This document shows, piece by piece, positions 35,846-44,680 of a DNA stretch of 64,000 nt. The translations under genes and the position numbers were made by a program. Source of the stretch: Bacteroidota bacterium (GTDB lineage Bacteria > Bacteroidota > Bacteroidia > Bacteroidales > Prolixibacteraceae). Position 1 is the first letter of the stretch; each line of letters starts with the position of its first letter. Location: the NCBI GenBank assembly GCA_024278975.1, contig JAJRSD010000015.1, positions 1 through 64,000 on the forward strand. The letters run 5' to 3'. The notes under the pieces are model-generated. The model was not told where the DNA came from, ran no database searches, and saw only the letters and a list, made by a program, of their open reading frames with translations.

Positions 35846-36919
35846 ATGAAATTGTATCTATTTTTGAAATCGGTTATTGTTTTTGAAATGCTAAGCATTC
35901 TATTGCTATTCTCGACAATAAACGTTACGGCACAAACATTATCGCCCAAAGAAGTAGGATTTCTTCAAAATCAAACCTCTGTTATTTCGCAAGAGATAGA
36001 ATGGTATTTCGATATGGAGAAACCCAGATATCATTCAACCGAAAGAAAAAATGCACTTTATTTGGTTGACGCAATTACACACGCCCCGAAACCACACAAT
36101 GATGCGATAAAAGAGTTCTTTTTCAACCGGTACAAAAAATCGCTCGAAAGTATAAAAGAGATAAAAGTAGATACGGGTGTTGTAATCTGGAATATTTACA
36201 ATATGGCATACATTGTAAAATCGAAAGATGTTACGGTTGCATTCGATTTGGTTTTGTTGCCAGATTGTATGATAAAAGAGGGTGAAATGAAATTGCATAA
36301 AAACGTTTTAACCGAACTTGTTGATTTATGCGATGTTCTTTTTGTAAGTCATAATCACGAAGACCATTTGGATAACTATGTTGCACAAGAGTTTTTAGCA
36401 CAAAACAAACCGGTAATTGCCGAAAAACATATTTTTAAAGACAAAAACTTTTACAATAAAATTACACACCTGAAAAACGATGGTAACGAGATAAAATTTC
36501 AAGTACCGGGTGTTAACAAAAAACTTTTACTGCGCATTTATCCCGGGCATCAGGCAGTTGCAGTTGATGTTGCGATTGACGATAATTTTACGGTTGTAAC
36601 TCTGCCAAATAATATTACTGTTGCTCACTCGGGCGACCAAAGCTGGGGGGCAGATTTTAGTTGGCTCGACAAAATGCACAACGATGTTGATATTGATATT
36701 TTAATGGTAAATACATGGACTGCCGCCCCCGACAGACTGGCAAAAGGGTTAACCCCAAAAGTTATTTTACCGGGGCATGTTAACGAAATGGATCACGGAA
36801 TAAACGGTCGTATTCCGTATTGGAAAAGCTATAAGTCATGGAAGAACAACAATGACAAAACGGTTCATCTGTTTTGGGGCGAACCCTATTCATACAACAA
36901 ACAGATACAGGAATATTAA
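35846..36919 (+). CDS. Secreted metallo-beta-lactamase-fold hydrolase
   Basis: A 357-residue protein with an N-terminal signal/anchor (about 1-30, NVTAQ). The metal motif H-N-H-E-D-H is at residues 169-174, followed by PGHQ, AHSGDQ and LPGHVNEMDHG, supplying the other ligands of the MBL fold. It resembles UlaG-like lactonases and other zinc hydrolases more than true beta-lactamases. In this locus a lactone, phosphoester or other bond of the glycan is a possible target; nothing more specific can be said. Its stop is 11 bases before the acetylesterase start. Confidence 0.82.
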   Translation: MKLYLFLKSVIVFEMLSILLLFSTINVTAQTLSPKEVGFLQNQTSVISQEIEWYFDMEKPRYHSTERKNALYLVDAITHAPKPHNDAIKEFFFNRYKKSLESIKEIKVDTGVVIWNIYNMAYIVKSKDVTVAFDLVLLPDCMIKEGEMKLHKNVLTELVDLCDVLFVSHNHEDHLDNYVAQEFLAQNKPVIAEKHIFKDKNFYNKITHLKNDGNEIKFQVPGVNKKLLLRIYPGHQAVAVDVAIDDNFTVVTLPNNITVAHSGDQSWGADFSWLDKMHNDVDIDILMVNTWTAAPDRLAKGLTPKVILPGHVNEMDHGINGRIPYWKSYKSWKNNNDKTVHLFWGEPYSYNKQIQEY

Positions 36920-36930
36920 TTCATTATAAA

Positions 36931-37809
36931 ATGAAATCTTTGATTATCTCGACTTTTTTCTTTTTAACTATTAGTATAAGTAGTTTCAGTCAAATTCAAC
37001 TACCTTCTATTTTTGCCGATAATATGGTTCTGCAACAAAATTCGGAGGTGGCAATCTGGGGGTGGGCAAATCCTTCCGAAACTTTCAGAATGATAACAAG
37101 CTGGAATAATAACGACACAATTTTAGTTAAGGCAAACAATCGTTCGTTCTGGGAAACAACTCTTCAAACCAAATCGGCAGGAGGTCCGTATTCAATCGAA
37201 ATTATCGGGAGCCGGCATATTAAATTAGAGAATGTTATGTTTGGAGAGGTGTGGCTTTGTAGCGGGCAGTCGAATATGAGTTATAATTCGAATCAGGGAG
37301 TTTACGGCGGCAGCGAGGAGATTGCCAATGCAAATTATCCCGACATTCGAATCATGAAAATCCCAAGAGTTGGAGCAAATTATCCGCAGACAAACTGTGG
37401 AGGCGAGTGGCAGGAGTGTACTCCCGAAACCATGCGGTCGACAAGTATTGTATCATATATTTTTGCCAAAGAGTTGCATAAGAAATTAGGTATTCCGGTG
37501 GGTATAGTTGTCTCTTCGTGGGGCGGAACACCTGCCGAAGTGTGGATTGAACGTGAGCGCATTGTGAATAATCACGAGTTTGATAATTACAGATATATAA
37601 ACTATGATACCAACTGGCCAAGCGAGCCGGGTGCAACCTACAACGGAATGATTGCTCCGTTAATTCCTTACGGAATTGCAGGGGCAATCTGGTATCAGGG
37701 CGAGTCGAACTGTAAAACTTATCCGGTTTATGCATCGATGATGAAAACACTGATTGAAAACTGGCGCACCAACTTCAAAAAGATTTTCCATTCTATTTTG
37801 TACAGATAG
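36931..37809 (+). pseudogene. Sialate O-acetylesterase-like SGNH hydrolase, N-terminal part (frameshifted)
   Basis: Starts at ATG 36931 with a signal peptide (about 1-20, SSFSQ). The SGNH nucleophile is Ser114 in CSGQSNM; WGGTPAEVWI and WYQGESN are the next family blocks. The frame runs into a stop at 37807-37809 after NWRTNFKKIFHS. One base inserted in the A run at 37777-37781 restores NFKKDFPFYFVQIAPF and joins the fragment at 37782-38318, giving a normal 462-residue protein. The broken form lacks the catalytic His block. Deacetylation of acetylated sugars is the expected role. A sequencing error in the homopolymer is a real alternative to gene decay. Confidence 0.85.
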
Positions 37810-38318
37810 CACCCTTCGATTACGGCGACGAAATTCATTCGGAACGGTTGCGCGAACAGCAGGAGATAACAACTAAAATTGTGCCTAATACAGGTATGGT
37901 TATTATAACCGATTTGGTTGACGATATAAAAAATATTCATCCTAAAAATAAAATACCTGTTGGCGAGCGTCTTGCAAAACTGGCTCTTGCCGAAACATAT
38001 AAACAAGATGTTGGTGCATATAAAAGTCCAACATATAAAAATATGAAAGTTAAAGATGGAAAGATTCAGGTCTTTTTTAATGATGTTTTAACTGGTTTAA
38101 AATACACAGATAAAAGTTCAACAAAATTTATAATTGCCGGCAGCGATAAAAAATTCGTTCCTGCAAAAGCAAAAATAGAGGGGAAAACAATTGTAGTTTA
38201 TTCCGATGAAATTAAGGAACTGGTTGCTGTTCGCTTCTGTTTCGACAATACTACACTGCCCGATGTTTTTAGTAACGAGGGGTTGCCCGTGGCTCCGTTC
38301 AGAACCGATAAATGGTAA
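37782..38318 (+). pseudogene. Sialate O-acetylesterase-like SGNH hydrolase, C-terminal part
   Basis: Open in the +1 frame relative to the N-terminal fragment, beginning directly at the A run. It contains VIITDLVDD...IHPKNK, the family's late Asp-x-x-His block (His codon 37938-37940), and the C-terminal beta domain ending PVAPFRTDKW. It has no ATG at its start and no ribosome site; a TTG at 37848 is the only nearby initiator. It is the missing end of the gene starting at 36931, not an independent gene. Confidence 0.85.
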
Positions 38319-38344
38319 AGATTATAATTATTTAAAGAGATAAA

Positions 38345-40657
38345 ATGAGAGTAACAATTTTAGTTAGTTTGTTGTTTGCTGCAATTTCATTGTCGGCGCA
38401 AAATAATTCACAGTTTATATCGCAAACTGTTCCCGATTCAATAAGTGTCGGACAAACCTTCGATATTTCTGTTGTCTTTAAAAATACAGGAAATAAAACC
38501 TGGACAAGTGGTTCTTATTACCGGCTTGGAACACAAGCTCCACAAGACAATACTGTTTGGTTAGGAACAAATCGTGTTGCACTTCCGAATGATGTGGCAC
38601 CTGGAGAACAGGTAACATTTGTTGTAAGTTTAACTGCCCCCGACAAGGAGGGAATTTTTGTTATTCAGTTTCAAATGGTACAGGATGGAGTTGAGTGGTT
38701 TGGCGAAAAATCGAAAATCGTTCCTTTTGTCAATTATTCCAATCCCAATACTATTTTTATATATACTCGTCAACCTGCTCCTACAAAAATTCAGTCTTAC
38801 GATGAGGCTAATGTCGTGGCATCGCTTCAGGGAATTATTAACCGGGATGAACCGGTTGTTTATGTTTTTGAAGGTTCGGGGAAGCGTCGTCCTAAGTATT
38901 GGTTTGATAAAATGACATCGGAAGGACGCTGGCTTGAAGGGCGCGATACAATTGAGTTAAGTTGTATTGAGGCTCTTTTTACGCTTGCAAAAGATAAAAT
39001 TAAAGGTGCTGTAATATGGGATACCAGTATTGCCGCATCGATAAATGTTGCTACAACCATTGCAGGAGTTGAAGATTTGCTTGTTTTTAGTCCTGAATAT
39101 GCAGAGAAAAATCTTGAAGCGTGGGGGTTGAATATCGAGAAAGATTTGCGGGGCATGTTTACCGGAAGCGAAACCGGAAGTAAAAAGAATGATGCTTATC
39201 GTTGGGCTATTCGGGAGTATTTGAGTAAAGGATATTGCTCCGACCATCTGCTTTGCCTTTACGAGGATTCGTATTTAACCCGAAAAAAAGGAGACTTAAG
39301 TTATGTAGTTACAAGAGACTGGGCAATTCAACACCGCTCGTTTGTTTACGACCTTTCTCCCTGGGGCGACGAGACTCCGTTAGACGACCCAAATCAACCT
39401 CTCGGCACCGACCTTGAAACTTATAAAATGATGCTTGCAGAAGTGCTGAAACAGACAGATGGGGAACAGATGACCGAGGTTGCAGGTTTTTTCTCGTTTA
39501 TGAAATATAGCAATATGCCGGGGCATCCCAGTAAACACGACCCTGTTCCAACCGAATGGGAGACCGTTTATATAATTTCACCTTACAACTGCTACCAAAA
39601 TACTGTTGCAAGCAGTTGTTACAATCAAACTTTTCACAGTAAGGCACCCATCGATGATTTAAAACAGAACCGACCTGCCGACACATTGGAAATAGAGGAG
39701 GGAAAAACTTACATCTGCATTTTAATGGCCGACTATGATTCGGGAACTCCTCTGTATGAATTTTTAGTTGATTACTGGCACGACGATAAGCGTGGGCGAA
39801 TTCCACTGCTTTGGGGAATTAATCCAAATCTGGTGGAAACTTATCCCGATATTATATCCTATTATTACGAAACACAAACAGCTAACGACTATTTTGCTGC
39901 CGATGCCAGCGCTGCCGGATATATGAATCCGAACCGTGTAAAAGAAGAATATCTGCCTCTGTTTGTTGAGCATAATAAAAAGTTTTACGAGCAACTCGAT
40001 ATGACAATTTCACCAATGGTGTTAGACTGGGACGAACCTACTGCAGCAGTTAAAGATGCATTCACAGAATTTTCGCCTGATGGTTATGCCACTATTGTTA
40101 TGGATTTGCATGGTAATGGTGGAAAGGGACCCGAGCCACAGGTTTGGGAGGGAATGCCGGTAACAAATCTTCTTAATGTTGTGGGGCAAATTACGGATAA
40201 CAATGCAGCAGCCAATGCAATGTCGAGTGCAATGCCGCACGTTCCGGCGGGTACAACCTCTTTTTATATGTTCCGTATTGTTTGGTCGTGGCCAACCGAC
40301 GTACTTAAAACGCTTGGGTATTTGAAAAGCAGAAGACGCGATTTGGATATTGAGATTGTCGATCCGTATAACTATTTTAAACTGTTTAAAGATTATTATG
40401 CACCAACTGCAATTTCGGAAGTTGAATCAAATTTGTCGGTTATTTGTTATCAGGACTCTAACTCTGCCGTGTTATCTGTTAAAGCAGAGTCTATTCCGAA
40501 TAAAGTTGAAATATATTCAATTGCCGGAAAACTTGTAAAAGTTGCAAAATCAAACTTCAATTCCATTTCAATAAACGAATTGCAACCCGGAAATATGTAT
40601 CTCATTAAGGTTTATATGAACGAAGGGATTGTTGTTAAAAAGATTATTAAAGAGTAA
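38345..40657 (+). CDS. T9SS-secreted NBR1-like Ig domain fused to GxGYxYP-like domain
   Basis: A 770-residue secreted protein. A signal peptide (about 1-18) is followed by a NBR1-like Ig domain (about 20-125) that shares FISQTVP, APQDN-like QxPQDN and MVQDGVEWFGEKS with the protein at 10864. The core (about 130-680) is GxGYxYP-like; its name motif reads ASAAGYMNPNR near residue 523. It has ILMADYDSGTPL and VMDLHGNGGKGPEP as conserved acidic loops. A short T9SS domain closes the chain (IYSIAGK, ending VVKKIIKE). The core is longer than the GxGYxYP protein at 29389. Function unknown; the setting implies glycan cleavage at or outside the cell surface. Confidence 0.78.
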   Translation: MRVTILVSLLFAAISLSAQNNSQFISQTVPDSISVGQTFDISVVFKNTGNKTWTSGSYYRLGTQAPQDNTVWLGTNRVALPNDVAPGEQVTFVVSLTAPDKEGIFVIQFQMVQDGVEWFGEKSKIVPFVNYSNPNTIFIYTRQPAPTKIQSYDEANVVASLQGIINRDEPVVYVFEGSGKRRPKYWFDKMTSEGRWLEGRDTIELSCIEALFTLAKDKIKGAVIWDTSIAASINVATTIAGVEDLLVFSPEYAEKNLEAWGLNIEKDLRGMFTGSETGSKKNDAYRWAIREYLSKGYCSDHLLCLYEDSYLTRKKGDLSYVVTRDWAIQHRSFVYDLSPWGDETPLDDPNQPLGTDLETYKMMLAEVLKQTDGEQMTEVAGFFSFMKYSNMPGHPSKHDPVPTEWETVYIISPYNCYQNTVASSCYNQTFHSKAPIDDLKQNRPADTLEIEEGKTYICILMADYDSGTPLYEFLVDYWHDDKRGRIPLLWGINPNLVETYPDIISYYYETQTANDYFAADASAAGYMNPNRVKEEYLPLFVEHNKKFYEQLDMTISPMVLDWDEPTAAVKDAFTEFSPDGYATIVMDLHGNGGKGPEPQVWEGMPVTNLLNVVGQITDNNAAANAMSSAMPHVPAGTTSFYMFRIVWSWPTDVLKTLGYLKSRRRDLDIEIVDPYNYFKLFKDYYAPTAISEVESNLSVICYQDSNSAVLSVKAESIPNKVEIYSIAGKLVKVAKSNFNSISINELQPGNMYLIKVYMNEGIVVKKIIKE

Positions 40658-40738
40658 ACACTTCGATAATATTTCTATTTGGTTTTAAACAACTTCATTT
40701 GAATATTTTAGCTTTCTTATTTAAAAAAAACAAAGTAA

Positions 40739-43700
40739 ATGAAAATACGATTATTAACATTATTAATTATTTTTAATACGATATCTGCGTTTTCGCAAGA
40801 CGTCGATTTATTAAAAAACTACAATGGCGATTTTGAAAACGGGATAGTTTTCTGGCGATTCTTCGAAGTTCCGAATAACATTGGTAGTTCGTGGGAAATA
40901 ACAGATGATGCTGTAAGTGGAAACCAGGCGATGTTACTGGATTGGGTGAAAACTGATGGTACTGTTAATGATCGTGGGTTCGACAATTGGACTGCCAGGG
41001 TTCCGGTAGTGGGCGAAGAGGAATATACCGTAAAAGCTTTTATGAAAAGTGACGAAGACTCAGGGCTCCGTGTTGCTTTTACAATTGGTTATTTTAATAT
41101 TGAAGGGGGAGTAATCTCGCAAGTAAACAATAGTTATGAATTGACATCTACCTACACCGAACACGGATTCACAGTTACAACTCCTTCGGATGCTGCATTT
41201 TGCTGGATTGCTTTTCGTATGTTCAATGCAGCAAACTACCGTGTTGCGGGAACAATGTATCTCGACAATGTTCGTTTGTTAGGCGACTCTTTAGCTTTTG
41301 CGGGATTGTCGCCAAAAGTAATGCCAACCACCATCCCGACCGACGATGTACCCATTGCCAGTATTAACGTTACCGATGAACCTTACAACGCAAAAAACGA
41401 TGGAAGCGAGGATGCTACTTTTGCATTTCAGAATGCCATTAACAGAGCTTCAATTGCAGGTGGAGCAGTTCTGTTTATTCCGTCAGGGAAGTATCGTTTT
41501 GATGGAAATTTACAACTGCCTTCGAATGTGGTTTTACGCGGAGAATGGGCAAACCCTGACAGTGCAGGGAATGTTGCCGGAACAGTTCTTATGCCTTTTG
41601 CCAATAAAGACAATGAAGCGGGTGACCCGTTTATTAAAATTAATACAGGAGCCGGAATAAAGAACTTATCTATTTGGTATCCCGAACAAAATATCTCTTC
41701 TGTAAATTCCTACCCATGGACAATTCATTGCACCGGAGTTAGTACTTCTGTTGTTAATGTTACTCTCGTTAATTCATATAAAGGAATTAAAATAGGACCT
41801 GAGCCAAATGCGTTACACTACATTCGTAATGTTTACGGAACTCCTTTAGTGCAAGGAATTTGGTTGTCGCAGGTAACCGATATTGGAAGAATTATGAATG
41901 TTCATTTCGAACCGGAATACTGGAGCAATTCCGGGCTAAATAATTCTCCTTCAGAAGATGATATATTAAACTGGCTTAGGAACAATACAACAACGGGAAT
42001 AACAATGGGACGGTCGGACTGGGAGTATATTTACGATGTTTCGCTTGTTGGTTATAAAACCGGAATGACAGCTTTTAAATATTCCGACTCGGGTTCCAAC
42101 GGTGTAATATACGGTATGCGTATTGAAAAAAGTAAAACCGGAATTGATATCGTCAATATAAATCCCATCGGTTGGGCCATTACAAATTCAACTATAAAAG
42201 TGGAGGGAAGTAACTCTGTTTGTATTCGTGCCGGTAACGATTTTAATTCTGTGGTACAATTTAATACCTGCATTTTTGATGGCGACCCAAAATTTGCCGT
42301 TCAGTTTTCTACAAATGCTACCGGAAGACTCTCTTTTCAAAATTGCACTTTTCAGAATTGGGGACAAAACAAAAAGATTCCGGCTATATACTGCAAAAAG
42401 GGGGCAGTGTCTCTCTTGGGAAATACGTTTAAGCTAGATAAACTTCATCTGTTTTTGGGTGAGAATGTGAGTAATGCACAAATTATAGATAATAATTTCC
42501 CATCGGAGTTAATAATCGATAACCGAAGTGAAAATGAGGTGATTGTTTCGCAGGAGTCGCTAAATTTTAAAAAGCTCAATATTCCTCCTCATCCTTATGC
42601 AACAGTACCCCGGCCTGTAACCAACAATTTATTTGATGTAATTAAGTACGGTGCAGTTGCCGATGGAATAACAGATAACACTTTGGTATTTCAGACTGCA
42701 CTTGATTCGGCTGGTAATAACGGAGGCGGAACAGTTTATATTCCGGCCGGAATGTATCGGCTAAATGGTCATTTAATAGTTCCTCCGGGTGTCGAGTTAA
42801 GAGGAACATGGGACGTGCCGCATCATACAAGGAGTAAGGGCTCTATTTTGTTGCCTTTTGAAGGGAAAAATGATGCAAACGGAACTCCTTTTATTTCGCT
42901 TAAAACCGGTTCTGGAGTGCGTGGATTCGCAGTTTGGTATCCCGAACAGAGTTCCGATTATTTTTTCCCCTATCCATGGACAATTCAAACTTTAGGCGAA
43001 AATTGCTGGATAAAAGATGTAACACTGGGAAATCCATATCAGGGTGTCGATCTTGCATCGTATCCAAGTGGCGGGCATATTGTCAGCTATCTCGGGGCAG
43101 CTCCATTAAAAACAGGAATTTCGGTAGATAAAAGTTCAGGCGACGGGTGGATAGAAAATGTTCAGTTAAATCCTCATTACTGGGCTCATACTTCAGGTTT
43201 TCCGCAACCTGTAGTACCCGATATTAAAACTATTATTTCGTATCAGCAAGCCAATCTCGATGCTTTTAAAATAGCCGGTGCAACAAACGAACACATGTTA
43301 GGTAATTTTGTATTTGCGGCAAAACGTGGATTGTATCTGGCTTCCGATGATGGGAACTCAAATATTGACGTTTTCCTGCATGGTACTGATGCCGGGAACA
43401 ATGCAGTTTTCTTGGAGAGCAAGGCAGGCTCGAAAATTAATCTTATAAATACGCAGCTTGTTTTGTTGGGTACCGAGCAAAATGGAATTATTACTTCAGC
43501 TCCCGGATTTGATGCCGATGTGGCTTTTTACAATACAATTTCGTGGGGAGGAGCTGGCCCCACTACTAACCTGAGTGGGAACGGAAATGTTCTGATTCAG
43601 CAAATACACACGCACAACGGTCTGTTTAAATTAAATAATACAACTGCCCGGCTCGAAAATATTTCAATATCAGCGACCCTGAGTAAGCAATTTAATATCG

Positions 43701-44653
43701 GGAGCAATGTCGCCGGATTAAAGCTTTTTGGGAGTTATGCAAGTAACGGATTCAAATTGTATAACAATGCTGCCAACAGAAGTATTGTTGAAGCAGATTA
43801 CGTTTTCAAACAGAATAGAGAGACGACAAAAATATCAACGGGTTGGGAATTTGATGATGTCCAAAATACCTGGGACAATACCTTCTTTGGGAATAAAGAT
43901 GTTACAATTGAGGATAGTATCTCTTTTAAATGTAAAGCAATTACAACAGATGCTGCACATTCCGGACAGCGTGCTTTGAAAATTACTGGAGGTAAAATAG
44001 AAGGAGATACCGCTATTTATAAAGTGTTTGATTTTCGGTTTCCGATTTATTATATTTCTACACTCTCATACTGGCTCAACCCACAAAACGAATCGGGAAA
44101 AACAGGACATCTCGATTTGCTGTTTACCGACGGAACCCGTTTATCGAAACTTGGAGCTGTTGCCGACGATGGATTACCTTTAAATGCAGCACGTGGTACA
44201 ATTGGGGAATGGACCGAAGTTAAATGTGGAATTGGGGATTATGCACAGGGGAAAATTATACAATCGGTTTTGGTTGGAGCAAAATTAGATTCGGATGAGA
44301 ATTATAATTTTTTAATTGATGATTTAAATGTCAAAATATCTACTTCTGTGCAACCGGCACTCTCCGATAAAGGTGCGTTATTACTTAATCAGAACAATCC
44401 GAATCCATTCGATAGTCGTACAAACATCAGCTATTTATTAGATAAAGATGGATTTGTAACACTTTCAGTTTATAATACACTTGGTAATAAAGTTTTTATT
44501 CTAAAAGAGGAGCAACATCAAATTGCCGGAAGACATGAAATTAGCTGGACACCGGAGAATATGGAAGCAGGAATTTATTTTTATCGATTAGAATTCATTT
44601 CTGATTCGGGAGATAAAACAACAATCAATCGTAAAATGATATTAAGTAAATAA
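40739..44653 (+). CDS. Giant T9SS protein with CBM-like module and twin right-handed beta-helix domains (copy 1)
   Basis: A 1304-residue secreted protein. The order is: signal peptide (about 1-20); a jelly-roll binding module with NYNGDFE (about 25-185); a first pectate-lyase-3-type beta helix (about 205-620; YNAKNDGSEDAT, AGGAVLFIPSGKYRF); a second helix (about 635-1030; YGAVADGITDNT, GGGTVYIPAGMYRL); a second beta sandwich (about 1040-1205); and a FlgD-like T9SS tail with NNPNPFDSRT. Both helices carry IWYPEQ / VWYPEQ. Two tandem helices of this type are the GH55 architecture (exo-beta-1,3-glucanases), but pectate lyases and other lyases share the fold, so the reaction is open. The next gene is a tandem copy 27 bases away. 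Confidence 0.85.
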   Translation: MKIRLLTLLIIFNTISAFSQDVDLLKNYNGDFENGIVFWRFFEVPNNIGSSWEITDDAVSGNQAMLLDWVKTDGTVNDRGFDNWTARVPVVGEEEYTVKAFMKSDEDSGLRVAFTIGYFNIEGGVISQVNNSYELTSTYTEHGFTVTTPSDAAFCWIAFRMFNAANYRVAGTMYLDNVRLLGDSLAFAGLSPKVMPTTIPTDDVPIASINVTDEPYNAKNDGSEDATFAFQNAINRASIAGGAVLFIPSGKYRFDGNLQLPSNVVLRGEWANPDSAGNVAGTVLMPFANKDNEAGDPFIKINTGAGIKNLSIWYPEQNISSVNSYPWTIHCTGVSTSVVNVTLVNSYKGIKIGPEPNALHYIRNVYGTPLVQGIWLSQVTDIGRIMNVHFEPEYWSNSGLNNSPSEDDILNWLRNNTTTGITMGRSDWEYIYDVSLVGYKTGMTAFKYSDSGSNGVIYGMRIEKSKTGIDIVNINPIGWAITNSTIKVEGSNSVCIRAGNDFNSVVQFNTCIFDGDPKFAVQFSTNATGRLSFQNCTFQNWGQNKKIPAIYCKKGAVSLLGNTFKLDKLHLFLGENVSNAQIIDNNFPSELIIDNRSENEVIVSQESLNFKKLNIPPHPYATVPRPVTNNLFDVIKYGAVADGITDNTLVFQTALDSAGNNGGGTVYIPAGMYRLNGHLIVPPGVELRGTWDVPHHTRSKGSILLPFEGKNDANGTPFISLKTGSGVRGFAVWYPEQSSDYFFPYPWTIQTLGENCWIKDVTLGNPYQGVDLASYPSGGHIVSYLGAAPLKTGISVDKSSGDGWIENVQLNPHYWAHTSGFPQPVVPDIKTIISYQQANLDAFKIAGATNEHMLGNFVFAAKRGLYLASDDGNSNIDVFLHGTDAGNNAVFLESKAGSKINLINTQLVLLGTEQNGIITSAPGFDADVAFYNTISWGGAGPTTNLSGNGNVLIQQIHTHNGLFKLNNTTARLENISISATLSKQFNIGSNVAGLKLFGSYASNGFKLYNNAANRSIVEADYVFKQNRETTKISTGWEFDDVQNTWDNTFFGNKDVTIEDSISFKCKAITTDAAHSGQRALKITGGKIEGDTAIYKVFDFRFPIYYISTLSYWLNPQNESGKTGHLDLLFTDGTRLSKLGAVADDGLPLNAARGTIGEWTEVKCGIGDYAQGKIIQSVLVGAKLDSDENYNFLIDDLNVKISTSVQPALSDKGALLLNQNNPNPFDSRTNISYLLDKDGFVTLSVYNTLGNKVFILKEEQHQIAGRHEISWTPENMEAGIYFYRLEFISDSGDKTTINRKMILSK

Positions 44654-44680
44654 ATACGTTATAAATTATAATTTAATAAT

